Source: Sphaerosporella brunnea
Taxonomy: Eukaryota > Ascomycota > Pezizomycetes > Pezizales > Pyronemataceae
NCBI GenBank assembly: GCA_008704415.1
Contig: VXIS01000284.1
Coordinates: 1 to 63,447 of the forward strand
DNA length: 63,447 nt
Direction of reading: 5' to 3'
The translations under genes and the position numbers were made by a program. The notes beneath the pieces are model-generated. The model was not told the origin of the DNA and searched no databases. It was given only the letters and a program-made list of their open reading frames with translations. Every line of letters begins with the position of its first letter. The stretch's first letter is position 1. This document shows, piece after piece, positions 43,656 to 56,770 of the stretch.

Positions 43656-46269
43656 CTAAATTATGTTTGCAATAGAAATCCTGGAGCTCCCGTTGGTGTT
43701 GGCGGTGGCCGTGCCATTGACGTTGGGCAGAAAAGGCTGTTGCTGTAGCTGTGGATCCCACACCAGCGGCGGGTGCAACATGTGTTGCGGCGGCTGGTAT
43801 TCGCGCTGCTCCTTCTCGCGCTTGAGCTGACGGATAATCTCTTGGATGTGGTTCCATCCACGCCACTCCTTCTTCTCCTCCGCAGATAGAGATAAACTGC
43901 CATCAGCCGTGCTCTCCTCCTTGACTTCGTGTTCTGAAGAGGTACCACCGGTTGTCGCCGGTGGAGTTTCACTGCCATTCCACACCCACGCAGACTCGCT
44001 ACTACCCTGGACATCGCCAGAAACCAGTGCGAGAATCATCTCATCCTTCATCAAATCCTTGCCCCCCGCAATGCTATCGGCCAACTTTCTCAGGAAGCCG
44101 TAAAGATTTCTACCGCATGGGATGTTGACCTGTCGGAAGTCTCCGATGGCAGAACAGATCTCGGCGCATATCAAGGCCTCATCGTACATCGCACTAAAAC
44201 AGAGGAACAACATGCAGCGCCAGATGTGCGTGCACACCATTGTTGTACCAGCCGAGGCGACTGCGTCTGCCCAGGTAATTTTGCTACTAGGCGGCTGCCA
44301 CTTTCGAACCCTGGCCAATAGATGTACCGTGTCTTTGGCGACCTGCAGGCATGACCGGATAGCCACGGCCCGGACTTCTGGCGGACACGACGTGGACAGA
44401 TTGTGTCGATGCAGGGTAATTCGACAGTTTTGAAGCTGGCAGATCGGTGCCAAATGTCGAGGCTCCAATGGCTGCGGGTGGTATATCTGGCAATGTGCTG
44501 GGAAGACACTTTGGCAAGAAGCGAAATGCGAGTCGAACGCCATAAGCACATGCTGGGATATGACCGGCGCCTGCAGAGATCGCAGCAGTTCGCTGATCAT
44601 TCGCACAACGTGAATTGTAGTCAGCAAGAAATGGGAGCCTCCTTGGTTGTTGTTGACGTGCACTCCTTCGTAGATGAAGTGATCGTCTAAAGCGCAAGGC
44701 AAGGTGACATCGCAGTCGCGGTCCTCAATCAACAGCACACGCCCGAGTTCCATCGAGAGCAATCTACGCATCCGGAGTCAGTCTGCGCAACCGCCAACAG
44801 CACTTCCAGGGATGCTTACCGGTCCCATGCATAAATTCCCCACCAAACCCGCCGCCGCATTTCTCCTTCCACAACCGCCCAGGGACCACCCTCACGATGC
44901 AGCCCGATATCCTGCGCAATCCGCACTGTGGAACCAAGCCAGGTCCACGCTGCCGACTTGCAGTTGAGTTCAGCCAGATACATGCTGGTCAGCAAAGCAG
45001 CTCGAGCATGATCAACCGTGAATTCGTCATTAAAGAGGTCAATGAGACGTTGCGACTGCTCGATAAAACTCTTGCCACCGTCGGGATAGAGCCTACGGAT
45101 CTCCGGATCGGTCGAATACACTGTCCCCAGAGCAAAAACTGCAAACAAAACGGAGGCCCACACCTGTGGCACCTCTGATAGATTTCCCTTTGTTTTGACT
45201 GCATCAAATCGGTCGGCAAAACTGGGCCAATGGAAAATAGGGATTAGGATGTGCACGGTCTCATAATAGTGTTTTATCAGAGTTTCCCCAATGTGGCTTG
45301 GGGGCAACTGCAAATCGGAACCCTTGCACGCATTCGGCAGCGTTACAACTTGTCTGTATGGTGGCGGCGGCTTGAAAACTCCCCTGCAATAATCCCGAAC
45401 ATGTCTTCGAACTTCCTCGGGTTCCTGTCCTGGTGGCGGTGCTTGTGGTCGTCTCGTGGGGGCGGATCCAATTTCTGGAACAACGAGGGTGAATGGCTCA
45501 CGGGCGCCTCCGTTGACGCCAAATGCAGCTGTAGGATGAAGCTGGGCCTCTAGCTCACGAATTCGAGTTTTGTAATGAGCAACCTGCTTTTCGAGGTCTT
45601 GCACTTGTCTGGATATATATGTGAGTGGCATGCCATCATGGATATGGCGGTTTGTCCCTTACTTGATGGAGGACATCCTGCGATTTGTCTCTTTCGTGAA
45701 CTGGCACTTAACCCCACGAGACTTGCACTCATTACACGATGCCGTCTCAGTCGCGTCGCACTATGAGATGTTAGTTTAGTCTTCCTGGCATTTACCCGTG
45801 AGAGCGAAAAGCCGACCTTGACCTTCCTCTCCCTGCAAGCATCGCAGGATGGATCTTTCCGCCTCTGCCTGTATGGCCTCTTTGTCTGCCCTCCAGGCAA
45901 AGCTTGCATTCCACCTGGGTTGACAGACTGAGGCGACGGCATCGGAGCGTGCGGCCCGGGAGACACCGAATTCGATCCATACGGATGATAGTGGTTCGGC
46001 GGAGGGCCGTTTTGCTGGGGTTGCGAGCCCATTGAACCGGCATTGTCGTATGGATGAAGATTCGACACCGCCATGGGTGGATGAGGTGCATATGGCCCTT
46101 GGTATGGCATCATGGGATAATAGCCGTCACGCTCGCGTTCGTCGCGTCCGGGATCTCCGCCCAACATCTTCAGCCTGGTGCTGTTCCCGCTCCGTTCTCC
46201 GCCGGTAGGACTGAGCGGTCTCTTTTCCTTTCGGTGGGCCACGCCATCACGCTCGAGACCCGGATTCAT
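43656..46269 (-). CDS. Zn(II)2Cys6 fungal-specific transcription factor, 815 aa
   Basis: Four exons: 46,269-45,817, 45,760-45,663, 45,608-44,820 and 44,763-43,656, with introns of 56, 54 and 56 nt in consistent frame. The DNA-binding cluster is C142-x2-C145-x6-C152-x7-C160-x2-C163-x6-C170, split by intron 1 exactly before C152. It is followed by a linker (TKETNRRMSSIK) and a dimerisation coiled coil (QVQDLEKQVAHYKTRIRELE). The fungal_trans domain follows from about residue 280, with the classic WWGIYAWDRLLSMELGR segment. The N-terminal 130 residues are Pro/Gly/His-rich. Intron 1 uses the weak donor GTCGGC; a stronger-looking GTAAAT 21 nt downstream would insert seven residues into the zinc cluster. 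The target pathway is not determined. Confidence 0.92.
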
Positions 46270-49200
46270 TGGGGATCAGATGTTCACTAAAGCGCTATGG
46301 GAATTGATGGAGTTTTTTTTTTTTTTGGGGGGGGTGGGGGGGGGGGGGGGTTGGTGTTATAATCGCACAATATGCTGTCTTTAAAGATGGGTATTCTTCG
46401 GGAAGCGGTGATCTCCAGACAGGGAGGTAGGCTGCTGGCTCGCGGCGTCGCTAGGAGGTTGTTCAAGCAGATGCGACAGATGCCTCTAACGGAGTTGGAA
46501 AGCTAATCGCACGTTGACGGACAACCAACTCTGTACAACGTGACAGTCAGAAAGAAACGGCAAAACCGACGCGGGGAAAGGGATGAGAAAGAAGAGAAGG
46601 AGGAGGGGAACTGGATTGTTGGAGGGGGGAGAATAATGGGGAAGCGAGCAGCGTCTATCTAGTCAGGAAATGGGACCTTACTCTTTTTCTTCTCCCTACG
46701 ACGTTGGGGTCTGGATGTGGATGAAATGAGAAGGAAATTGGTGGGTGACGATGCCTATTGGGGCGTGGTGGCAGTTGCCAGGTTTAGCTGGAGTGTTACG
46801 GCACGAGAGAAGGCTTCGGAGATCGAACCGTAGGACGAACAGTCCGAGGGGGTGGTTGTGGGAGAGAGTGGGTGAGGATTCGAGATCGATGCAAGTTAAC
46901 TATCGCTGCAGCGCCGCTATGCAGTTGCTACGTTGTCGAGGAGGAAGATACATATGCACTAGCAGACAGGCAGCAACAGCAGCAGCCTCGAGGCCGCAAA
47001 GTCAGGCGCAATTATGGTAACGGAAGGCAAGGAAAGTAAGCCAAAGGCGGCGGCGGTGACGGCGGCGGCGGGCGGCGCAAAGGCAACGATCAGGAAGAAG
47101 CCGAGTGGCCGAAGTCAAGCAGGCGCGACGCTCCGATTGGCTGGCATTAAGCACAGGATGATCGACATTGACTTCATTCAAAAATCAAATAAAACGGCGT
47201 ACGACGACGACGTCAGGTACGAGTACGTACGAGACGAGCAAGGCATTGAGACCGAGTACGCCCCTGTAGAGTATGAAAAGATTACAGCAGATGGGAGAAG
47301 AGAAGTATTCGCTCGCGCTCGTGTAGAGTAGAGTAGAGCATCCATGGTACATACTTGTACTAGAGTACATACACCTAGCCCCATGCATAGGGCTCTCCTC
47401 CTCGGCACAGCAAAAGCATCCATCGGTGTTTGGCCTCTGATGCGATGTGCAGTCGGCTCGGTGCCTTGGCTCTCTACTCGCTGGCTGCTGCTGCGGCAAG
47501 GGTCTTCCCCGTGTCTTGTCGGATCTACATATCTGTCCATATCAATCATCCATCCATCCATCCATCCATCCATTCGACCAATTCGGAATGCGGAGAGGAC
47601 AGCCAACCGCTAAATACCGGTGCAGTACCGCATCGCTTTGCAGGAGGGCCATTGCCAGGCCAACACCACAGGCGCAGTAGCAATTAGGCGGTACCAAGAT
47701 ATATTGCGGTTATAATTACCGGTGCAGCCGGCCAAATAAACATCAATCTATTTTTTATTTTTTTACCCACTGCGGGCAGGGCCAGCGTGCTCTACGTAGC
47801 CAGCAAGTGGCGAGACAACCATGACAAGGCGGTGCGTCACCACAGGAGGAGAGAGGCTGCTCCATGCACGCCCAGCAAACATCTGACAAAGACAGGCGCA
47901 CCACAGCCTCCCCGTCCCAGAAACTTCCACTGCTGCTGCCAGACTTACCGACAGCCGAGCGAGCCGAGATCACCGCTGTCCAAAAGGGCATCAAGCGGGG
48001 CACTCGACCGGGTGGGAGCACAAAGCGGTTTGTACTCTATCAGTGCCGGCCTAGGCACTTTGATGTGTACGCCTGCTCTGGTGCCCCCGTGTTTCATGCG
48101 AACGAAAATTCCCAATTGCCAACAATCTGCAGTTTCAGAGGGCGGGCTGCAGGTGAGGTGAGGTGAGCTCGCGGAGTAGGGGTTTTGTGCTTTTTTCGGT
48201 TTTCGGTTTTCTTTTTTCTTTTTTCTTTTTTCTTTTTTTCTTTTTTTCTTTTTTTCTTTCTGTCTTTTTTTTTCGGGCCTGTCTCCTCGAGTCTCGACCG
48301 TGAACACCAGGTGCCCACGGGTGCGGTGACAGGCTCCCGTCTGTCTCTTTGCGGCAGAGGGGTTTCCGCGCCATGGCAAGGATCAGGGTCGGAAACCACC
48401 GCCTGCGCTAACCATCCCCTTTCCAGCGAAGCCGTGGCCGGATTCTTGACGATCGTGCGAACATCCCCCGGTTTCACGTTCTCTGGCTCCAGCAGCGATC
48501 TTCCGGAGTTCTCGGAATCGTTACAGCCTGTTGCTGCTGAATCGACGCTATGATCGTTCTTCAGGGACGCGCAAGATCGCTGATTCTGTCCACTTCCTCC
48601 CCCTCCGTTTGACCCCCCCCCCCGCGTGTGTCTACCTGCCCGTTTTTGACGTCCCGTTTTGACCGGTAACCGGTAAGCGATACCCCTCCTGGTCGCTTTT
48701 TTGCCTTATCACGAGATGGGAATTCTGTCCAAATCGCATCATCTCAGCTGGAAACCGCTTGGGGCGGCTGGTTTCACAGCACGACGTGAGGTAGAGTGTA
48801 TGGAACGACAGCCAATCGGTTCGTTTTGCCCTCAACAGTGCTTGCGTTTTTCGGAAACTTCCGCACTGCTGCCGACAGCCTGTGTCACCTTGCATAGCCA
48901 TCTCACAGGAAACTCGTGGAGATTCTCATGCACCTCCTCATGACTTTCCGTTGGTTCCGCTGGCATTATCAGCCTGAACCGCTAATACCCTTCTTCGACG
49001 TTGCTGACCACGTATCTACACTATGCATTCGTTGTGCCGGCCGAAATCGGCCACCCCAGTGGCGGATGTGGCTCCCACGGCCATCCGGACAAAATCCCCA
49101 GATTCACCCTCGATTAGTCGCTCCGAATCAGTGAGTGATAATTTGAACGCAAGCCTCTGGGACAACGCCAGTGCATACCTCCCAGTCATCGCACGGGGGT

Positions 49201-52200
49201 CACGGTGTGGTAGCACCTTCTCGGGGGACATGGCCACTGAACAAGTCCGTCTGATTAGCTGCAGGCTGAGAAGACTGAGCGCTTTGGCTTCGGTCACCCA
49301 GCGACAAGAAGGAAAACTTTATTTGCCGCTTCCTCACAGTCCCGGCCGAGCCGGAACTCCTGCAGCTGGCCCTATCACTATCACATCCATCCAGTCTCAG
49401 TCCTCGCATGTATTCTACGTGCTTCGACGGTTGGCCCAACTGATTCAAAGGCTATCAAAACAAAGGCTCCTCGAACATTTGCTCCTGCATCCACCTCAAT
49501 CCGAGAGGGGTCACGTGCGGAAGTCAAAATATGCAGATCACCCGATCTGCGAGTTGTATCTTGAAAAGTGCTTAGAGATATACGCACCGGCAAGGCCATC
49601 ATGGCCTGTCATCCCAGACCTGCATCCCAGCCAACAACCATCATTGTCATGAAACGGCAACAGACGACAAGCTTTGTCGGTTCACTTACAAACAGATATG
49701 CGGTTTCCAATAGCTGAAATTGCAATGTACCTACTTTAGTAGTAGAAGGTATGTGTTCCAAAATCTCAGGCCATGTGTCGATAGCTCAGTTATCGTTGCT
49801 TTTGACTGGATTGACATTGTTCCCGGAGATCCGAGTGTGCTCACCCGTGAATCAGTTCTTGATGACAACACGTATTGGCGTGTCTGATGTAGCCAACGCG
49901 GATACGGGAATGTGTCACGTTTAGACGACAGAACCCCGCCTGTTCTCGTTGCCTTACCCAATGGCTCTCAATAGTGAGGTCGCTTATACCGATCTGCGGC
50001 AGCCGTTCTCACGGCTATGTTAAATACCTGTCCCCATCTAGGGTATCCTGCTTCGGCGCCTTGGGTAGATGGTGGATCTGTTACGCCAGACATGCTCATA
50101 GGCACTGCAAAATTCTGCACAGCACAGAATGCTTCAAGTTGTTGGCCGCCGGCGTATAAATCTGAGGCCACCTCGTTTATGTTTACCGGATGGAAGAAGC
50201 CTTTTATGGTTCAATAACTGGAACCACTTGGACATTATTCGGTAACTCATCTGCAAGCTGGGCGGCATTTGGGATTTCTACGGCACCTATCTACTTCGCT
50301 GCCGACCTGTCGCGGTGTGCGCGGGCACAAGCAATTAGTGATAATTTGGCGAGGTGCAGCCTGCTTTGCGACAGTCCTCTGTTGGACCATCGGTTTTCGT
50401 CTTGCGTCTTCTACTCTATTGGATGCTGAACAGCCACGATCATGTCAGAGCAACGGATGAACCCCCCCTCACTTAGAACAGACTTTATTTATTTTGTGCC
50501 ACGATGCGGATAGGCATCGTGATGTGCTTTTGTTGGCAGGGCTCGGGAGGTTCCGGAATGGGGGCGGTTTTTTATACATGCGGCCCGCACTCCGCACGTA
50601 TTGGCGGTTACTGTCACCGTGAACAACTTGGACATCATGGCGGCGGCATGTTGAGTTGCGGGGAGACAGCAGATGACGATGAACTTTCAGTTAGGTAGGC
50701 GAAAAGTGGCTGCAGGCGTTGGATAACCAACCGGAGCGACTCCGCCACAAAGACTTCGTTCTTGTGACGACACACAGAAGCAGAATATCAACAATGTGCA
50801 ATGGTATTGGGAGGGGGCCCGGAAAGTTGGGCAAGATAGCGGTATCGGTCTAGATCGCAATCTTTCCACAGCGACCCAGGTTCCAAGGCTACATATGTAC
50901 AACTATGCTGCACCCTTTCCGCTTCTCATAACCCAGTCGGTGAGATTTCTTCTCTGGGAAACTAATCATTTTGAAATAGCTGAGTCTCACCAAAGGATCG
51001 AATTCACCATGGCGGTCGACATGGGCACGTGCCTTTGTGGGCATGCAAAAATTACTCTGTCGGCAGATGGTCGTTCTCGACGGCGTTTGGATCCATCGGG
51101 TGGGATGATATGGATGAGAAATCTATTTGCCGAGGCATTACTCAGACTCGAATCACCATGCATCACTCGGAAGGTCATCCCGGACACCGGCTATGTCTGC
51201 CGAGGAGGTGTAAGGAGACATGCTGGGATGGCTTTCTCGTTTGTTTGCGGGGGGAGATGTCTCGGGCCGAGAAGCCAAGATGTCCCTCATGCATGCCGAT
51301 CTTGATGCCGGTATCCGAGTGTGGGCGTGTTTCGCTCTCTGCTTTATCACCGAAGCGGTAGACGGACCTTTTCTCTCTTTGGCGAGCACAAGCTGACACC
51401 AACTTCCTTTCGCACACTCCCATTCAGTTATCCGAGATCTGAGTCCCCCCTGCAGAAGCTTGTTCTTTCGACCAGACAACCCCAACTGGAAACGAAATTC
51501 GCTATCACCAACACAGCTAGGTCGAGATCATCGAGTGATGACCGAGCCGTCTCCCTTTTCCGCACGGGACAAGTTGCCCAAAAAGATTAGTGCCGCGTGC
51601 GGAACCTCAGTGCCGCTTCGAATTTCCTCAGTGCCGCGTCCACAGCCCTTGTGACTGTTGATGGCCTTCAATATTCAACGGCAATCCACATACATATTAG
51701 AGATCCAGAGAGTGAGAGCGCGTGTTGTTACCGCAGTTGGATACATGCGGTTAGTATGTTGTTGGAGGTTGTAGAGTGATCTAGATCACGGAGAGAGGCA
51801 CAATAAGTAATAGGGCATTTGGTTTCGAACCGTCATCATCCCTTGGGATGAAGCTATTCTGCACTGAGATTATAGCGGGCATCTCGACCTCTTCCTTCCA
51901 AGAATGGGTTGTTTGTTTACATATTTCGCTTCGAGAGCGAAGCTGAGCTGAGTTCCGTGACACGTGACATTAGCGCGACTGCCAAGGCGCCATAGCTCCC
52001 AACGCAGAGCCCCTCCTGGATGTTCAATGTCACGCAACCTGAAGACATCTCTTCAACGGCCACTTGCATCCCCTGGCAGTCCAACCAACACTCTCTTTCT
52101 TCTATCTCTGTTCGCGCTCTTTCCATACGCATCCCCAGCGTTTCCGCGACTGTATTGGTGTTGGGTTGCTCCTGAACTTAGTTGCTGCGTTCGACGGGGA

Positions 52201-52291
52201 CCTCTTCCGAACGCACCACCCCCGAACTGAATACACCATCACCATTCAGTTAACTGCAGCATCCAGACCGTAGCTGCCACCCACGATCACC
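46270..52291. other. Six-kb gene-poor region
   Basis: No gene is convincingly supported. Visible are T14 followed by long G-runs at 46,312-46,351, an ATCC tetranucleotide run at 47,545-47,572, a pyrimidine tract at 48,190-48,275, a C-run at 48,616-48,625 and a three-fold CCTCAGTGCCGC-type motif at 51,590-51,645. Frames such as 49,023-49,652 (+, 209 codons) and 50,796-51,305 (+) have no recognisable domain. The region may contain a decayed gene or a non-coding transcript, but I cannot show it. Confidence 0.45.
48190..48275. repeat. Homopyrimidine T(6-7)C tract
   Basis: Repeated units of six or seven T followed by C, TTTTTTC type, run for about 80 bases with only two interrupting CGG triplets near the start. 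Such mirror-like pyrimidine tracts can form triplex DNA. No coding role. Confidence 0.75.
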
Positions 52292-55200
52292 ATGGAGGGT
52301 AACGGCGAAGAAGTTAGTGATTTCCTGATGCGAATAAGGGAGTTAGGGGACAAGCGGGACAAGGAAGATGAAGAACGGGCACGTAAGCTTGAGGCTGAGA
52401 TCCTGGCTGGGCGGGAGGCGCGGCGAGCGCGGCGCGACGGTATATCGCCATCCGATATTGAAAAGTGCTGCTAGAGGATGGGGTCGCTGATGTTTACCTC
52501 TTAGAACGAGCTCGCTCCCTGTCACCCCAGAAAGAATCCCCCGGTGGTACCCCGATAAGCCTGAAGTCATCAATTTCCCGGCCCGATACTAGGGAAGGCG
52601 AGGACTCGAGCGATCAAGTCGACGGGTCGACGGGAGCAGCACTGGAAAAGCTGGCAGGGAAAACTACCGATGCGACAATCAGTGGTTCTGAGGGGTCCTC
52701 AGGCATTGATTCTGCTCGGCCCGCTCCTGTACTGTCTTGGCAGCGTCGACCGAAGTCCATACATGGGACGTATGGATTGCCTAAGCTGTCGCCTACCGTT
52801 TCTGGAGCAGATAGCTTTGACTCCCCGGAGAAGAGTCGAGCTCAGATTGCTGCAAGTTTGGGTACAAAGGAACCTGCCTGGTTCAGACAGACACAGGAAC
52901 GAGCTGCAACTTCCGGTGCATTGAGGAAGGCAGAGGACGAAGGGATGGCAAATGTTCCCAAAACAGCGCTGCCCGGAATGTCGCCATCTGGTGAAACCAG
53001 CGTGCTTCCGAGCTCCACTCCGGAACCTCAGAAGCAGCCCCCTCGAACGGCCTACGAATCCTTGACTTCGACGAGGATGGTTAGGAGCGGCTCTCTCAAG
53101 AATGATAGATTCGTGGCTTCGATGGCGCCTGGCCATGAGAAGTCCCCATCACTCGCCAGCAACTCTTCGGGACGTTTCGAGCTCGACCAACTCGAGACTC
53201 TCAACCGTGGTACCCCCATGAGCCCAAGCCAGGGACGGCTGTCACCGGATAGAGAGCGCACTCCAAGCCCCACAAAAGGATTTGGGGGATTCGTGCAGAG
53301 TGCCATGCTGAAGCGGGAAGGTTCTGTAAACAAGAGATGGAGCAGGGAGGTGACCAGCCCTGGACATGTGAGGACAAAGTCCGCGCATGCCCGGGAGATG
53401 GCTAGAGATCAGGAATCTATCATGGCTACTCGGTCCAGGGAATCAACACCTACTCCCGAGGAGGTGCCGGATGAGCCTGTAAAAACTGAGACTTCGTTCA
53501 CTCGAGGACGTTCTAATACCACGTCCGAAGGGCTCACCAAGCCGTCTTTTTACGCCCGCAGGGATAGTACTCCGCCGGCATCCCCGACAAAAACCTTTGA
53601 ACCGAAGCGATGGAGCCCGACGAAGTCATCCTGGCTGGAATCTGCTCTGAAGAAAGGCACCGACAACGAGCCGACCCTGGCGCCAGCAAAGCCTCTTCCG
53701 CCTGGGAAGTATGGAACTACGGAGTCTTTGGCCTATCCTAAACCTTCACCTACGATGCACCCGAAACCGCTAATGATGTCTTCAAAGCCAACACGGTCAC
53801 TGGATGCCTTGAAGAAAACATCAGAGAAGCCGCCTGAGGCACCAACCTCAGCAGGAAAGGACAAAGAGACGCCTTCCAAACCTGCGGTTGCAGACAAGCC
53901 CGAGCTCTTCAGAAGATCCACGGTCTCGGCAGCTTCATCATCAAGGCCAATCGATGTCCTCGCAAACAAACCTGCGCTGAAGCCCGCTGGGCAGGTTGAT
54001 TTTCGCGGTGTGTTGAAGCCACGTCCCACGACCGATAAGGGTGATGGCAAAGGAGAACTGCCTTTCCTTAATGCGATGCAGAGATTGAAATCGACCCGGA
54101 CGCAGAACTATAAGGCGACGGACGAATTGAAGGAGCGCATTCTCGAAGGCAAAGCGAACTTGAACACCACAGGTGGTCCACAAAAGTCGGTCAGAAAAGA
54201 TCCCCTAAAGGAGAGCTTGATTTCCGTGAGAGGCTCGTTACGGCACTCCGACAACTCTCCTAAAACACCTACTCCTTCCAAGCCGCTGTTCTCGCCGGTC
54301 GATTCCAAACCCAGCGTAGCACTGTCATTCGAAAAGAAGGTATCTGCGGTTGAAGCCAAGTCCAGTCTGATAGTCGAAAAGAAGGTCTTGGTGACTGAAC
54401 CAAAGCCCAGCCTACCACTGTTTGAAAAGAGGGCTCCTGTGCTTGAACCAAAGCCGAACCCATCACCCTTTGAAATAAGGAAAGCTTTTGCGCCAGGAAG
54501 GATAGATATGGAAAAGAAGGTGTCCTCCCTGGCAGACAGATTTAACCCTAATCTTGCCAGCCTTTTGCAACGAGGACCGCCTGCTGTATCCAGCGGAAAT
54601 GCTTTCAAGGCTGGGAGCTCGGAGGCAACCACTGCCTCGATCCAATCTAAAGATATTGGCAATGAAAATACCCCAAAGAGCTCGGGGCCTCTCAGTCATG
54701 TATGTGAGAGCCTGTTGAGGCCTGATCGCCGGCTAACAGTTCTGGCAGATGACCAAGGGCAGAGCGCGAGGTCCAAAGAGACGAGCACCGACAAAAGAAC
54801 CTTTGGCTGTTGCCACATCGAACTCTGACAGCTCTCTGGCGCTGCCAAAGCCAACGTATAGAAGCCCTTCTCCCGTGACTCGAAGCCCTTCTCCTATGGC
54901 CCGTGGCCCTTCTCCTCAACCTGTAGAAACATCAAAGCGAGCCACGCCGTCTCCTGAGTTGACTCGCAAGCCATCCAGCTCTTCTCTGCAGCCTGTTACC
55001 CCCCAGAAATCTGACAAGCCTAAGCCACCCACACCTGCTAAATCGCCTCTTCTCAGAAGCACTTCGGCTTCTAGCCTGAAAGAGAATGAAAAGTTTTTAC
55101 CTGGTTCGGCGACTATCAAGGAGGAAGTTACTAAGACCCCGCCTCTCATCAGGACGCCATCTTCACAGCTGCTTGTGCGCGAGCCTTCTGTTGGATCGCT

Positions 55201-56770
55201 GCGCTCTTCTTCTTCCCCGGCCCCAAAGGAAGAGCCTCCGGTCCCTGTCATAAAGGCCATCTCGCCTATCAGGCTCCCTAAGAGGGACAGCGATAGAAAG
55301 AACTTCATAGTTCCTGGGTTCTTGGGCCTGTCAACCTCCGAAGCGATGCATGATGCAGAAGACTCAAAACCGATGCCTAGATTATTCTCCAGGACTGTTA
55401 CGCCCCTGATGGAGCCGGAAGAGCCTATCACCGATAGCGGTGCCCTCGACAAGGACAACGCACTTCTTCTTTCCCAATTCTTCAAGGGCCCAGCATTTCG
55501 AGCCAATAAGATCGACTTCGATGTCATGAACATCCTCGCATCTAGCCCGGCCATTGCCACCGAAAAGATTAAGACCGCACACTTCGATGTCTCGGATATC
55601 ACTGGCAATGGTAAACTGAACCCCGTGCCCAAAGAGCAGCAGCACGTTTTCTTTGACGAGAGCATGTATCTGTGCACGCATCGCTTCGAGAGCGCAGTGG
55701 GCAAACAGGAAGTGGAGGTGTATCTCTGGAGCGGAGCTAAAGTTTCCGAGAGTGCTATCGAGGACGCTCAGCTGTTCGCACGTAAGACGGCGAGGGAGAA
55801 CGAGGGGAAATTGGTAAGTGCCTGATTACTTTCACTGCAAGATGTTTCGCTGACAGAAAACCAGGTGCTCGTGAAGCAAGGCCGTGAAACCCCGACTTTC
55901 TTCCAGGCTATTGGCGGAATTTTGGTCACAAGACGAGGCACCCGGGAGAGGTCTTCTGTTGACAGCTCGTATATGCTGTGTGGACGAAACTACTCCGGTG
56001 GAGTGGCATTCGACGAGGTGGATATGCAGGTCTCCAGCCTCTGCTCGGGCTTTCCCTACGTTGTCTGCCGCAAGGGAGGCGTCTACCTTTGGAAGGGCAA
56101 GGGCGCTACCCAGGCGGAGGTTGGCGTGGCGCGGCTTGTTAGCTTTGAAATTTCCGGAGGTGAGGTCAAGGAGTGCACTGAAGGAGACGAACCGGATGAC
56201 TTTTTTGATGTCTTCGGCGGTTACTCGGAGCTCAAGTCCGCGAACTACTGGAACTTGAGGCCCTCCAGCAAGAGATACGCTGCCCGACTCTTCCGAATGG
56301 ACCTTCAGGCGAAGTCAAAGGTTTGTCCCTCTGTATGCAACATAGACACACCACGCTGACGTGTATAAGGTGGCCGAAATCTCGCCATTCTGCCAGGACG
56401 ATTTAGACCCGCGTGAAATATACGTGGCTGACGCCTTCTTTGAATTTTACATGTAAGTTTATGCCAGGTTCATGTACATCAGCTAACCATACACAGCGTC
56501 ATTGGCTCGCAGTCCCAGTCTAAGCGAGAGGAATTCCAAGCAGCACTGCAGTTCACCCAGGAATATGCGATCCTCTCTGTGTCGGTGGAGGACAGGCCCT
56601 TTATCCCCGTGAGCAGCGTCATATTGGGCGGCGCCCCCAGAGAATTTAAGGCGCTGTTCAGGACCTGGGACAACGCCAAGATGCCCACGCAATGGCAGCC
56701 GGCCCGCAAACCGAGTCTTAGACTGATTGGCTTGCCGCAGGCTATGGAGGCCATGAATGTTCCATTATGA
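52292..56770 (+). CDS. DUF4045/gelsolin-repeat protein, 1406 aa
   Basis: Six exons: 52,292-52,439, 52,505-54,699, 54,749-55,813, 55,865-56,320, 56,370-56,452 and 56,497-56,770; 4,221 nt in consistent frame, introns 44-65 nt. The N-terminus has a charged helix (LRELGD-like: IRELGDKRDKEDEERARKLE) and continues RARRDERARSLSPQKE once intron 1 is removed, as in fungal DUF4045 proteins. A long Ser/Pro/Lys-rich disordered middle follows, including imperfect repeats of an EPKPS..FEK type near 54,300-54,475 and a conserved-looking HMTKGRARGPKRR at the exon 2/3 junction. From about residue 1,090 there are three gelsolin/villin-type repeats (EVYLWSG, then GVYLWKGKGATQAEVGVAR, then EIYVADAFFEFYIVIGSQS). 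Gelsolin repeats bind actin and phosphoinositides; calcium-site residues were not checked. A cytoskeletal role is inferred. Confidence 0.9.

Noticed and set aside
47014..47331. 105-codon + strand frame beginning MVTEGKESKPKAAAVTAAAG
   Set aside because: The Ala/Lys-rich start reflects GGC repeats. The second half looks protein-like, but there is no supporting context, so it is left unannotated.
49023..49652. 209-codon + strand frame in the gene-poor region
   Set aside because: No recognisable domain and no clear splice context; several minus-strand frames are open over the same bases.
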